A DNA stretch of 64,000 bases from Mimachlamys varia (GCA_947623455.1 OX392530.1:4563501-4627500), one strand, 5' to 3'. Counted from the first letter of the stretch, positions 32,326 through 47,730 are shown. Numbers and translations: made by a program. The notes: a model not told the origin generated them from the sequence alone.

Positions 32326-32964
32326 ATTCTTATTCAAAATAAAGGTAAATGGCATATATGCAAATGTATATACCAGACGAAAACTATTTCATTTAAAGGT
32401 AGACCATGTTTATACATACAAAGAAACCATGTACTGATGATTATCTTAGAGGAAGTTGGAATGGGATTCATATTTGATGTGTTAACGTAAGCGTCAATGG
32501 CAGTACATTATGCTTCATATGGGTGTTATGACAAGGGGAGCATGTCAGTAAATATTATCGACCTACATCGTGAACTCATCTTTTATAGACCAAGGATACA
32601 TGGGGGTAATGTTTGATATCATAAACAACCAGAACCGTTATTCATCTAGGATACTAGGATACGAAGTGTTAATCTTTCCTGGATATACAACATATTGAAT
32701 GATGGACCTGAAAGGAAATAAGATAATTAAAAAACTGTACTTAAGAGTTTTATTAATCATGACGTTATTAGAAAAGTTATTAAAATCAATGTCTTAATCT
32801 TAATATTATTATCCACCTTTATCGTAGATATCAATTATAATGATATAAAGGAACTGTACTCAGTTCCTCATACCATCAATCTATTGGCTTTTCGCATCCT
32901 TCATGTACATGACTCATCATTCCCGTATTATAAGAGTTTATACCATCGATTCGATCGAAAAAAG
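32326..32964. other. intergenic, nothing recognised
   Basis: AT-rich, with no repeat family shared with the rest of the window and no coding signature. Confidence 0.4.
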
Positions 32965-33158
32965 CGATTTTACGCACCTGAACCTTCAGCTTCTACATTA
33001 GTTTAGAAATTGTGTATTCCCATCTTTTGGCCCCTAGCATCACTGAAGAGTCCTAGGAGGACGAAACAGCTTATTCGGCATTTTTTCGGCATACTGCATA
33101 TATTACCAAACTTTATAGGTGCAGCATATGTGTGTGTTACGTCATCTTTAATGTCATA
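32965..33158 (+). mobile_element. hammerhead-carrying short repeat, copy 3
   Basis: Plus-strand copy: 'ttttacgcacctgaacc', 'gcttctacattagtttag', 'ccctagcatcac', the ribozyme core, then 'aggtgcagcatatgtg' and 'gttacgtcatcttt'. It lies about 640 bp downstream of the largest RT copy and in the same orientation, but nothing visible connects them. Confidence 0.75.
33037..33080 (+). ncRNA. hammerhead ribozyme, core intact, helix I damaged
   Basis: GCATCA, core CTGAAGA, helix II GTCC-TAGGA-GGAC and GAAA are all present, but the expected cleavage triplet and return strand (GTA then TGATGC) read 'ttattcggca', so helix I no longer pairs properly. Probably inactive in cis. Confidence 0.65.
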
Positions 33159-33495
33159 AGAGTCCAGTGTACCACGACTGATGTGTCAATCTGTCTGAAC
33201 ATTAAGACCGATTATTACAGTATGTATTGATGACGTTTGGATTAGCTTCATTAAGATTGAACGCAAAAACGCTTCGTTCCATGAAAATTGTTAATGCTTT
33301 GAAAAATAAGTCGAGAGTTAAGTTTTTAATTCAAACCATATATCTTACAAAACAATATAACAATACTGAGTCCTCAACAAAAGTGTTTTAAGTTTAAACA
33401 AATGATTATGACATGAAAATGACAAGGGGACCGGGTAAAAGTTATTTCAACTTATGAACCGCCTCCTCCCAACATAATGATAGATACCACGTACA

Positions 33496-33610
33496 ATAAA
33501 CAAAATCATAATCCAAACTCAAAACGAGATATTTACAAGTAAACTAAAGATACAAGATAATAAGACCAGATGTTCCGGGGGAGTAAGCTTACTCCTAGAA
33601 TTCTCATCTT
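33496..33610 (-). mobile_element. Penelope-like tail fragment
   Basis: Plus-strand 'aaaatcataatccaaactc', 'aataagaccagatgttccgg' and 'gggagtaagcttactcc' are the reversed tail with deletions. It ends about 65 bp before the 23-bp satellite. Confidence 0.65.
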
Positions 33611-33674
33611 GAACCCCAATTTTATAATATTCTACAGAGATACTATGATGACATTTTTTTTCTATATACAATAT

Positions 33675-36600
33675 GTATGTCACTTTTATCTGACAATTCT
33701 GGTCACTTTTACATGACAATACTTGTCACTTTTACATGCCAATACTGGTCAATTTTACATACACAATACTGGTCACTTTCACATGCCAATACTGGTCACT
33801 TTTATCTGACAATACTGGTCACTTTTACATGCCAATACTGGTCACTTTTACATGCCAATACTGGTCACTTTTACATGACAATACTGGTCACTTTTACATG
33901 CCAATACTGGTCACGTTTACATGACAATACTGGTCACTTTTACATGCCAATACTTGTCACTGTTACATGACAATACTGGTCACTTTTACATGACAATACT
34001 GGTCACTTTTACATGTCAATACTGGTCACTTTTACACTACAGTATTAGTCACCTTTATATGACAATACTGGTCACTTTTACATGACAATACTGGTCACTT
34101 TTACATGACAATACTTGTCACTTTTACATGCCAATACTGGTCACTTTTACATGACAATACTTGTCACTTTTACATGACAATACTTGTCACTTTTACATGT
34201 CAATACTGTTCACTTTTACATGACAATACTGGTCACTTTTACATGACAATACTTGTCACTTTTACATGCCAATACTGGTCACTTTTAAATGCCAATACTA
34301 GTCACTTTTACATGACAATACTTGTCACTTTTACATGCCAATACTTGTCACTGTTACATGACAATACTGGTCACTTTTACATGCCAATACTGGTCACTTT
34401 TACATGACAATACTGGTCACTTTTACATGACAATACTGGTCACGTTTACATGCCAATACTGGTCACTTTTACATGACAATACTGGTCACTTTTACATGCC
34501 AATACTGGTCACTTTTACATGCCAATACTGGTCACTTTTACATGACAATACTGGTCACTTTTACATGACAATACTGGTCACTTTTACATGACAATACTGG
34601 TCACTTTTACATGACAATACTGGTCACTTTTACATGACAATACTTGTCACTTTTACATGCCAATACTGGTCACTTTTACATGACAATACTGGTCACTTTT
34701 ACATGACAATACTGGTCACTTTTACATGCCAATACTGGTCACTTTTACATGTCAATACTGGTCACTTTTACATGACAATACTGGTCACTTTTACATGTCA
34801 ATACTGGTCACTTTTACATAACAATACTAATCACTTTTACATGCCAATACTGGTCACTTTTACATGACAATACTGGTCACTTTTACATGACAATACTGGT
34901 CACTTTTACATGACAATACTTGTCACTGTTACATGCCAATACTGGTCACTTTTACATGCCAATACTGGTCACTTTTACATGACAATACTGGTCACTTTTA
35001 CATGACAATACTGGTCACTTTTACATGACAATACTGGTCACTTTTACATGCCAATACTGGTCACTTTTACATGACAATACTGGTCACTTTTACATGCCAA
35101 TACTGGTCACTTTTACATGACAATACTGGTCACTTTTACATGACAATACTGGTCACTTTTACATGACAATACTGGTCACTTTTACATGACAATACTAATC
35201 ACTTTTACATAACAATACTAATCACTTTTACATGACAATACTGGTCACTTTTACATAACAATACTGGTCACTTTTACATGCCAATACTGGTCACTTTTAC
35301 ATAACAATACTAATCACTTTTACATAACAATACTGGTCACTTTTACATGACAATACTGGTCACTTTTACATGACAATACTGGTCACTTTTACATAACAAT
35401 ACTGGTCACTTTTACATAACAATACTAATCACTTTTACATAACAATACTAATCACTTTTACATAACAATACTGGTCACTTTTACATGCCAATACTGGTCA
35501 CTTTTACATGCCAATACTGGTCACTTTTACATAACAATACTAATCACTTTTACATGACAATACTGGTCACTTTTACATGACAATACTGGTCACTTTTACA
35601 TGCCAATACTGGTCACTTTTACATGACAATACTAATCACTTTTACATAACAATACTAATCACTTTTACATGACAATACTAATCACTTTTACATGACAATA
35701 CTGGTCACTTTTACATGCCAATACTGGTCACTTTTACATGACAATACTGGTCACTTTTACATAACAATACTAATCACTTTTACATGACAATACTGGTCAC
35801 TTTTACATGACAATACTGGTCACTTTTACATGACAATACTGGTCACTTTTACATGCCAATACTGGTCACTTTTACATGCCAATACTGGTCACTTTTACAT
35901 AACAATACTAATCACTTTTACATGACAATACTGGTCACTTTTACATGCCAATACTGGTCACTTTTACATGACAATACTGGTCACTTTTACATGACAATAC
36001 TGGTCACTTTTACATGACAATACTGGTCACTTTTACATGACAATACTGGTCACTTTTACATGCCAATACTGGTCACTTTTACATGACAATACTGGTCACT
36101 TTTACATGACAATACTGGTCACTTTTACATGACAATACTGGTCACATTTACATGACAATACTGGTCACTTTTACATGCCAATACTGGTCACTTTTACATG
36201 ACAATACTGGTCACTTTTACATGACAATACTGGTCACTTTTACATGACAATACTAATCACTTTTACATGACAATACTGGTCACTTTTACATGACAATACT
36301 GGTCACTTTTACATGCCAATACTGGTCACTTTTACATGACAATACTGGTCACTTTTACATAACAATACTAATCACTTTTACATGACAATACTGGTCACTT
36401 TTACATGCCAATACTGGTCACTTTTACATGACAATACTGGTCACTTTTACATAACAATACTAATCACTTTTACATGACAATACTGGTCACTTTTACATGC
36501 CAATACTGGTCACTTTTACATGCCAATACTGGTCACTTTTACATGACAATACTGGTCACTTTTACATGCCAATACTGGTCACTTTTACATGACAATACTG

Positions 36601-39600
36601 GTCACTTTTACATGACAATACTGGTCACTTTTACATGACAATACTGGTCACTTTTACATGACAATACTAATCACTTTTACATGACAATACTTGTCACTGT
36701 TACATGACAATACTTGTCACTGTTACATGACAATACTGGTCACTGTTACATGACAATACTGGTCACTTTTACATGACAATACTTGTCACTGTTACATGAC
36801 AATACTTGTCACTGTTACATGACAATACTTGTCACTGTTACATGACAATACTGGTCACTTTTACATGACAATACTTGTCACTGTTACATGACAATACTTG
36901 TCACTGTTACATGACAATACTTGTCACTGTTACATGACAATACTGGTCACTTTTACATGACAATACTGGTCACTTTTACATGACAATACTGGTCACTTTT
37001 ACATGACAATACTTGTCACTGTTACATAACAATACTAATCACTTTTACATGCCAATACTGGTCACTTTTACATGCCAATACTGGTCACTGTTACATGACA
37101 ATACTGGTCACTTTTACATGACAATACTGGTCACTTTTACATGCCAATACTGGTCACTTTTACATGCCAATACTGGTCACTGTTACATGACAATACTGGT
37201 CACTTTTACATGCCAATACTGGTCACTGTTACATGACAATACTGGTCACTTTTACATGACAATACTTGTCACTGTTACATAACAATACTAATCACTTTTA
37301 CATGCCAATACTGGTCACTTTTACATGCCAATACTGGTCACTGTTACATGACAATACTGGTCACTTTTACATGACAATACTGGTCACTGTTACATGACAA
37401 TACTGGTCACTTTTACATGACAATACTAATCACTTTTACATGCCAATACTGGTCACTTTTACATGACAATACTGGTCACTTTTACATGACAATACTGGTC
37501 ACTTTTACATGACAATACTAATCACTTTTACATGACAATACTTGTCACTGTTACATGACAATACTTGTCACTGTTACATGACAATACTGGTCACTTTTAC
37601 ATGACAATACTAATCACTTTTACATGACAATACTGGTCACTTTTACATGACAATACTGGTCACTTTTACATGCCAATACTGGTCACTTTTACATGACAAA
37701 ACTGGTCACTTTTACATGCCAATACTGGTCACTTTTACATGACAATACTGGTCACTTTTACATGACAATACTAATCACTTTTACATGACAATACTGGTCA
37801 CTTTTACATGACAATACTGGTCACTTTTACATGACAATACTGGTCACTTTTACATGACAATACTGGTCACTTTTACATGACAATACTGGTCACTTTTACA
37901 TGACAATACTGGTCACTTTTACATGCCAATACTGGTCACTTTTACATAACAATACTAATCACTTTTACATGTCAATACTGGTCACTTTTACATAACAATA
38001 CTAATCACTTTTACATGACAATACTGGTCACTTTTACATGACAATACTGGTCACTTTTACATGCCAATACTGGTCACTTTTACATAACAATACTAATCAC
38101 TTTTACATGTCAATACTGGTCACTTTTACATGACAATACTGGTCACTTTTACATGTCAATACTGGTCACTTTTACATAACAATACTAATCACTTTTACAT
38201 GTCAATACTGGTCACTTTTACATAACAATACTGGTCACTTTTACATGACAATACTGGTCACTTTTACATGTCAATACTGGTCACTTTTACATGACAATAC
38301 TGGTCACTTTTACATGACAATACTGGTCACTTTTACATAACAATACTAATCACTTTTACATGTCAATACTGGTCACTTTTACATGACAATACTGGTCACT
38401 TTTACATGACAATACTGGTCACTTTTACATGACAATACTGGTCACTTTTACATGTCAATACTGGTCACTTTTACATGACAATACTGGTCACTTTTACATG
38501 ACAATACTGGTCACTTTTACATAACAATACTAATCACTTTTACATGACAATACTGGTCACTTTTACATGACAATACTGGTCACTTTTACATGCCAATACT
38601 GGTCACTTTTACATAACAATACTAATCACTTTTACATGCCAATACTGGTCACTTTTACATGACAATACTGGTCACTTTTACATGCCAATACTGGTCACTT
38701 TTACATAACAATACTAATCACTTTTACATGACAATACTGGTCACTTTTACATGACAATACTGGTCACTTTTACATGACAATACTGGTCACTTTTACATGA
38801 CAATACTGGTCACTTTTACACAACAATACTGGTCACTTTTACATGACAATACTGGTCACTTTTACATAACAATACTAATCACTTTTACATGACAATACTG
38901 GTCACTTTTACATGACAATACTGGTCACTTTTACATGACAATACTGGTCACTTTTACATGACAATACTGGTCACTTTTACATGCCAATACTGGTCACTTT
39001 TACATGACAATACTGGTCACTTTTACATGACAATACTGGTCACTTTTACATAACAATACTGGTCACTTTTACATGACAATACTGGTCACTTTTACATAAC
39101 AATACTAATCACTTTTACATGACAATACTGGTCACTTTTACATGACAATACTGGTCACTTTTACATGACAATACTGGTCACTTTTACATGACAATACTGG
39201 TCACTTTTACATGCCAATACTGGTCACTTTTACATGACAATACTGGTCACTTTTACATGACAATACTGGTCACTTTTACATGCCAATACTGGTCACTTTT
39301 ACATAACAATACTGGTCACTTTTACATGACAATACTGGTCACTTTTACATGCCAATACTGGTCACTTTTACATGACAATACTGGTCACTTTTACATGACA
39401 ATACTAATCACTTTTACATGACAATACTGGTCACTTTTACATAACAATACTGGTCACTTTTACATGACAATACTGGTCACTGTTACATGACAATACTAAT
39501 CACTTTTACATGACAATACTGGTCACTTTTACATAACAATACTGGTCACTTTTACATGACAATACTGGTCACTGTTACATGACAATACTAATCACTTTTA

Positions 39601-42600
39601 CATGACAATACTGGTCACTTTTACATAACAATACTGGTCACTTTTACATAACAATACTGGTCACTTTTACATGACAATACTGGTCACTTTTACATGACAA
39701 TACTGGTCACTTTTACATGACAATACTAATCACTTTTACATGACAATACTGGTCACTGTTACATGACAATACTGGTCACTTTTACATGACAATACTGGTC
39801 ACTGTTACATGACAATACTAATCACTTTTACATGACAATACTGGTCACTTTTACATGACAATACTGGTCACTTTTACATAACAATACTGGTCACTTTTAC
39901 ATGCCAATACTGGTCACTTTTACATGACAATACTGGTCACTTTTACATGACAATACTAATCACTTTTACATGACAATACTGGTCACTTTTACATAACAAT
40001 ACTGGTCACTTTTACATGACAATACTGGTCACTGTTACATGCCAATACTGGTCACTGTTACATGACAATACTGGTCACTTTTACATGCCAATACTGGTCA
40101 CTGTTACATGACAATACTGGTCACTTTTACATAACAATACTGGTCACTTTTACATGACAATACTGGTCACTTTTACATGACAATACTGGTCACTTTTACA
40201 TGACAATACTAATCACTTTTACATGCCAATACTGGTCACTTTTACATGCCAATACTGGTCACTGTTACATGACAATACTGGTCACTTTTACATAACAATA
40301 CTGGTCACTTTTACATAACAATACTGGTCACTTTTACATAACAATACTAATCACTTTTACATAACAATACTAATCACTTTTACATGACAATACTGGTCAC
40401 TTTTACATGACAATACTTGTCACTTTTACATGACAATACTGGTCACTTTTACATGCCAATACTGGTCACTGTTACATGACAATACTGGTCACTTTTACAT
40501 GACAATACTAATCACTGTTACATGACAATACTGGTCACTTTTACATGACAATACTGGTCACTTTTACATGACAATACTGGTCACTTTTACATGACAATAC
40601 TGGTCACTTTTACATAACAATACTAATCACTTTTACATAACAATACTGGTCACTTTTACATGACAATACTGGTCACTTTTACATGACAATACTGGTCACT
40701 TTTACATGACAATACTGGTCACTTTTACATGACAATACTAATCACTTTTACATAACAATACTAATCACTTTTACATGACAATACTGGTCACTTTTACATG
40801 ACAATACTGGTCACTTTTACATAACAATACTTGTCACTTTTACATGACAATACTGGTCACTTTTACATAACAATACTTGTCACTTTTACATGACAATACT
40901 GGTCACTTTTACATGACAATACTGGTCACTTTTACATGACAATACTAATCACTTTTACATAACAATACTAATCACTTTTACATGACAATACTGGTCACTT
41001 TTACATAACAATACTAATCACTTTTACATAACAATACTAATCACTTTTACATGACAATACTTGTCACTTTTACATGACAATACTGGTCACTTTTACATGC
41101 CAATACTGGTCACTTTTACATGACAATACTGGTCACTTTTACATGACAATACTGGTCACTTTTACATGACAATACTGGTCACTTTTACATGACAATACTG
41201 GTCACTTTTACATGACAATACTGGTCACTTTTACATGACAATACTAATCACTGTTACATGACAATACTGGTCACTTTTACATGCCAATACTGGTCACTTT
41301 TACATGACAATACTGGTCACTTTTACATGACAATACTGGTCACTTTTACATGACAATACTGGTCACTTTTACATGTCAATACTAATCACTTTTACATAAC
41401 AATACTAATCACTTTTACATGACAATACTGGTCACTTTTACATGACAATACTGGTCACTTTTACATGACAATACTAATCACTTTTACATGACAATACTGG
41501 TCACTTTTACATGACAATACTGGTCACTTTTACATGACAATACTAATCACTTTTACATGACAATACTGGTCACTTTTACATGACAATACTGGTCACTTTT
41601 ACATGACAATACTAATCACTTTTACATGACAATACTGGTCACTTTTACATGACAATACTGGTCACTTTTACATAACAATACTAATCACTTTTACATGACA
41701 ATACTGGTCACTTTTACATGACAATACTGGTCACTTTTACATGCCAATACTGGTCACTTTTACATGACAATACTAATCACTTTTACATGACAATACTAAT
41801 CACTTTTACATGACAATACTGGTCACTTTTACATGACAATACTGGTCACTTTTACATGACAATACTGGTCACTTTTACATGACAATACTGGTCACTTTTA
41901 CATGACAATACTTGTCACTTTTACATGCCAATACTGGTCACTTTTACATGCCAATACTGGTCACTTTTACATGCCAATACTGGTCACTTTTACATAACCA
42001 TACTAATCACTTTTACATGACAATACTGGTCACTTTTACATGACAATACTGGTCACTTTTACATGTCAATACTGGTCACTTTTACATAACAATACTAATC
42101 ACTTTTACATGCCAATACTGGTCACTGTTACATGACAATACTTGTCACTGTTACATGACAATACTGGTCACTTTTACATGACAATACTTGTCACTGTTAC
42201 ATGACAATACTTGTCACTGTTACATGACAATACTTGTCACTGTTACATGACAATACTTGTCACTGTTACATGACAATACTAATCACTTTTACATGACAAT
42301 ACTGGTCACTGTTACATGACAATACTGGTCACTTTTACATGACAATACTTGTCACTGTTACATGACAATACTGGTCACTTTTACATAACAATACTAATCA
42401 CTTTTACATGACAATACTGGTCACTTTTACATGACAATACTGGTCACTTTTACATGACAATACTGGTCACTTTTACATAACAATACTAATCACTTTTACA
42501 TGACAATACTGGTCACTTTTACATGACAATACTGGTCACTTTTACATGACAATACTGGTCACTTTTACATGACAATACTTGTCACTTTTACATAACCATA

Positions 42601-44401
42601 CTAATCACTTTTACATGACAATACTGGTCACTTTTACATGACAATACTGGTCACTTTTACATGCCAATACTGGTCACTTTTACATGACAATACTGGTCAC
42701 TTTTACATAACAATACTAATCACTTTTACATGACAATACTGGTCACTTTTACATGACAATACTGGTCACTTTTACATGACAATACTGGTCACTTTTACAT
42801 GACAATACTTGTCACTTTTACATAACCATACTAATCACTTTTACATGACAATACTGGTCACTTTTACATGACAATACTGGTCACTTTTACATGACAATAC
42901 TGGTCACTTTTACATGACAATACTGGTCACTTTTACATGCCAATACTGGTCACTTTTACATGACAATACTGGTCACTTTTACATGACAATACTGGTCACT
43001 TTTACATGACAATACTGGTCACTTTTACATGACAATACTTGTCACTTTTACATGCCAATACTGTTCACTTTTACATGACAATACTGGTCACTTTTACATG
43101 ACAATACTGGTCACTTTTACATGACAATACTGGTCACTTTTACATGACAATACTAATCACTTTTACATGCCAATACTGGTCACTTTTACATGACAATACT
43201 GGTCACTTTTACATGACAATACTGGTCACTTTTACATGACAATACTGGTCACTTTTACATGACAATACTGGTCACTTTTACATGCCAATACTGGTCACTT
43301 TTACATGACAATACTGGTCACTTTTACATAACAATACTAATCCCTTTTACATGACAATACTGGTCACTTTTACATGACAATACTTGTCACTTTTACATGA
43401 CAATACTGGTCACTTTTACCTGACAATACTGGTCACTTTTACATGCCAATACTGGTCACTTTTACATGACAATACTGGTCACTTTTACATGACAATACTG
43501 GTCACTTTTACATAACAATACTAATCACTTTTACATGACAATACTGGTCACTTTTACATGACAATACTTGTCACTTTTACATGCCAATACTGGTCACTTT
43601 TACCTGACAATACTGGTCACTTTTACATGCCAATACTGGTCACTTTTACATGCCAATACTGGTCACTTTTACATGACAATACTGGTCACTTTTACATGAC
43701 AATACTAATCACTTTTACATGCCAATACTGGTCACTTTTACATGACAATACTGGTCACTTTTACATGCCAATACTGGTCACTTTTACATGCCAATACTGG
43801 TCACTTTTACATGCCAATACTGGTCACTTTTACATGACAATACTTGTCACTTTTACATGCCAATACTGGTCACTTTTACATGACAATACTGTTCACTTTT
43901 ACATGCCAATACTGGTCACTTTTACACTACAGTATTAGTCACCTTTATATGACAATACTGGTTTCTTTTATCTGACAATACTGGTCACTTTTACATGACA
44001 ATACTGGTCACTTTTACATGACAATACTGGTCACTTTTACATGACAATACTTGTCACTTTTACATGCCAATACTTGTCACTTTTACATGACAATACTTGT
44101 CACTTTTACATGCCAATACTGGTCACTTTTACATGACAATACTGGTCACTTTTACATGACAATACTGTTCACTTTTACATGACAATACTGGTCACTTTTA
44201 CATGACAATACTGGTCACTTTTACATGACAATACTGGTCACTTTTACATGACAATACTTGTCACTTTTACATGACAATACTGGTCACTTTTACATGCCAA
44301 TACTGGTCACTTTTACACTACAGTATTAGTCACCTTTATATGACAATGCTGGTTTCTTTTATCTGACAATACTGGTCACTTTGACGCGACAAAACGGGTC
44401 G
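33675..44401. repeat. 10.7-kb satellite of a 23-bp unit
   Basis: Around 465 tandem copies built on TTTTACATGACAATACTGGT plus CAC. Recurrent variants are TGCCAATAC, TAACAATACTAATC, ACTTGTC and CTGTTAC. The CTGTTAC form clusters at 36.7-37.6, 39.4-40.5 and 42.1-42.4 kb. Local higher-order repeats exist: a 'cataaccatactaatc' unit recurs at 42591 and 42821, 230 bp (10 units) apart, and a similar 230-bp step is seen at 38811 and 39041. Near both edges sits a distinctive variant, TTTACACTACAGTATTAGTC (34031, 43921, 44311). Because 69 bp (three units) is open in some frames, many ORFs reading MTILVTFTCQYWSLL appear; they are artefacts. Confidence 0.98.
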
Positions 44402-45663
44402 CCTCAATCTTGCTTTGTGAAACGAAACTGTATTTACACTGTTCTTAGTTTTCTTTTTACAACGTAAACAAATCTGACTTGCCGGCTGATCTGCTACTCC
44501 GGATCATTTTCGAAGATGGAAAATTTCACTAATGGAAAACTTTAAACCTTAACCATAGTATGTTTTATCGTAAGCAGCTTAAGAAGTGAAGTCGTGCAGC
44601 GTATTATTACTAACGAGTTCATTTGACCTAAACAACAAGATAACGCGGCAGATGCGTCATATCGCTAAGAAAATGACTGCCTTGTATGACACACCTTGGA
44701 TTACATGTATTTGTTTTTTAGGAGTGTTGTTATCATTTCTCTTCAGCTCTTTTGTAAAAGTATCTTACGACTCTTTTTCTATGTGACACCCTTTCACATC
44801 ATTTACCATTTCACAAAGAAAGGGAGACAGTAATGTTAACATAAAGTTCCTCGTGTTTCATTGTACAGATCAATCCGACTGAACCAGGCTGATTGGTCAG
44901 TATACACAAACTCTGATACCTTATATACCACAGCACTTCTTTTGTTTGACTGGACGCGTATCAAAGAGTGGGGGGGTTTCATTTAAATTTGATCGATTAC
45001 AGTTGATCAAAGTGATTGATTAGCGATGCAGGACACAGCAGTTATTTGGAGATTTGGAGAATACCGAAGCATAAACTTTAAGATTTGTCTTTGTCAAATT
45101 AAACAACTTCCCGTGTAGAAACGTCACTGGAATCGATACAATGACATTTTTGCACTCACACGTGTCTCTAAAATAAATGTTACTGAAAGTTCCCCTATTT
45201 CATTTACATCAATTGTATAGTGCTGGTATACGGAAAGTCTTGTCAGAAATGCTCTGAAGACAGTAAGGGTTAACTTACTGTAACGTTTTAAGTTTCAAGT
45301 GTTCCAAAGAGCCTATTTAAAATGTAGATATAGCGACGGCGATAACAAACGATGAGGCAAGGTCAATAAGACGTTTAAGTAGCAGTCTCGCTGAAATGTC
45401 AAAGTAGCATGCTGGATAATTTACATTGGCTCTTGTGACCTCTTTTTGAGACACAAAATCGACCAGATAAATCTGCTGCATTCTTGGCAATATTTCAAAT
45501 TTTACATATCACCTACTACTTACTACCTCAGATATTCTAGCGCTTTGCATAAAATCTTCTCACTTTCGGATTTAATGTTAAACGTTTGTCAATTGCAATA
45601 TGATGAAGACGAGATGCTCTGTCTCCCGGCCGTGATGTAACAATGTTTTTTATTATTTTTTAT
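44402..45663. other. intergenic, nothing recognised
   Basis: Unique AT-rich sequence with short frames (44586-44786 and 45446-45640) that have no recognisable domain. Confidence 0.4.
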
Positions 45664-46030
45664 TATGGGCAAGTTTTATGGTCGCCACCTTTGTCTCACT
45701 GAGAAATATTCTGTATCTTTAAGTGATATGAAGATGGACGTTTTTGAGTATGATCATTAGTGTGTTTATTTGTTGTGATTGACAATGATACTCGGTTCTT
45801 ATTTTGAGAACTTGATGTTTACTTGGATGTGACAAAGATTTACATGGCGGGTGTCGTCGATTAAGCAGAAGACGCTTACTCTTCCGGAACACCTGTTCTT
45901 ATTATCTTGTACTTTTACAAGGGTCTCCATGTAAATATTTCCTTTGTTCATATTTTGCCCCTGGTTTAATCGATTTTGAGTTTGGATTATGATTTTGTTA
46001 ACGCTTCGTTATTCTCTTATTTATTTCTAG
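45664..46030 (+). mobile_element. Penelope-like element, 5'-truncated 3' end
   Basis: GKFYGRHLCLTEKYSVSLSD (about 45668-45727), DVFEYDH, then TAG at about 45760, followed by the complete tail ('cggttcttattttgag', 'gtcgtcgattaagc', 'cccctggtttaatcg', 'gttaacgcttcg'). The second frame after the RT stop carries a TAA where other copies read GAA. Confidence 0.85.
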
Positions 46031-47041
46031 GTCACATGACATCTCACATTATCAGTTGATACTTAAGCAGGTCACATGATGTCTCCCAAGCTACTATGTC
46101 ACTCTCCAAGGTTACAAAGTCTCAATTGACGTCACGTGTTTGGTTTCCGTTTGTTTTATAAGTTGGACACATATACAATGTTTTTGCTTCGGTGTTAATA
46201 TTAGTTGATATATGTTAGAATTCTTTGTTTTTAATTTCAAAGTACCTCCATGCTCAATAAAAGAACATTTTATTTGTTTGGTATTAAATCAAATTGTCTA
46301 GCCAATGACAAACACAAACTATACAGGCCTAACAAGTGTTTGTATTAAACTGGCTAAAATAAGATTACATATGACATAGTAAACTCGATGATAACTGTCG
46401 TCATAATATGGCACTGGTACAACTTGATAATGCAATCATCCGAACTTTCCAGTTAGAGCTTAGCCTGTGAACTGTAATATAACTAGGTATATGTTATAAC
46501 ACTACTTACCTAATTATATCAAGGGGGCATGATGCAAGTTCCCGGAAGAAAGTAATAAAATTTACAATATGGTGGCGTGTTCCGTCATCCAATACGACTA
46601 GGTGGACTTAAGGTAGCATGGCAGAAAGAATTATTGCGAAATTTTATGTAATTTGTTTCGACGAGAATATTTTACAAAATTGTGTCAAAATGTCCAGGTA
46701 ATTTGAAAAAAACCCATTTAAGCAAAGGTTTGCGTAATCTCACAGAAACGTTATGATATGACATTTCAGTGTGTAGATTTTAGTAAATCACTTAATCGAT
46801 AGAGATTATATCGACTTACCTACATATGTTGAATAAATGACATGCATTACAATTAAAGATATATTTACGTTCTTTAGTTACGGGACTTAAAAGAAGTAAT
46901 AATTTTGTAATCATACTAAAACATATTTTTATCCTTATTGATGTTTATCGGGTATCGAGGACAAAATGCCATCAAATAAACCAGAAGACCATACGTAACC
47001 TGTTGAAACAACTACATATCCTTTCGTAAGATGCAATTACA
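46031..47041. other. intergenic, nothing recognised
   Basis: Two similar short segments, 'aggtcacatgacatctc' (46029) and 'aggtcacatgatgtctcc' (46070), form a small direct repeat. No gene. Confidence 0.45.
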
Positions 47042-47165
47042 AAATCATAAAGAAAAAAACAAACAGTCAACGAAACCATCATCTGAACTCAAGAAATCAA
47101 AATCGACTAAGCTAGGTACAAGATATGAACAAGCAAGATGTACACGGAATACCTTGAAAAACCCC
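47042..47165 (-). mobile_element. Penelope-like tail fragment
   Basis: The reversed tail: 'gtcaacgaaaccatcatctg', 'aaaatcgactaagctagg' and 'caagatatgaacaa', ending near 'ccttgaaaaacc'. Confidence 0.65.
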
Positions 47166-47599
47166 GTCTTCTGATTATTGTTGGATATTGATCATGCTTC
47201 TTCCAGAAATGTCATAAATATTATCGGTCTCAAGCGTATCTTAGTATAAGGAAGGCATCACCGCCCTAACATCATTAATATGACGTAACATTCAATATCA
47301 CCAGAAGTTGGTAATCCTTCCTTTATCTTGCTCCCCTGGTATTAACATCAGCCAGTTGTAATAGTCACTATTCATGGATGACACTAATTTTATTTTATTT
47401 TATCATTTTTTCTCCCCAAATGACGTCAACGCGTACAGAAATAGAACTTTGACATATTGTGTGTCCTATCGAATACTTCATCATCGTCAAAGACATTTTG
47501 CCAGTTTTCAGTTGAACAGGGAATATTGTTGGAAAAGAAAAAGCTCACACTTTACATCGTTTTCAAGGAAGGATCTATTTTTTTCTATAACAATGAAAA

Positions 47600-47692
47600 T
47601 CCAATTGCATCTCTCAAATCCCTGTGAAGTAAGTTTGTTCGGCAGCAGTTGACAACAATCATGAAAATCTCGATATTTAGAGTAATATAGAG
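47600..47692 (-). mobile_element. Penelope-like RT C-terminal scrap
   Basis: Minus-strand translation: YYSKYRDFHDCCQLLPNKLT then SQGFERCN, matching the part between the LIRY...RDF region and KFYGRH that other copies have lost (compare 50880-50955). Flanked by unrelated DNA. Confidence 0.6.
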
Positions 47693-47730
47693 GCAATGCC
47701 TTTACTTATTATCTATCATTATTTTTGATT

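Noticed and set aside
33677..43938. Many plus-strand ORFs reading MTILVTFTCQYWSLLHDNT
   Set aside because: They are translations of the 23-bp satellite. Three units make 69 bp without stops in some frames. Variants are not codon-aware and no start or end is conserved.
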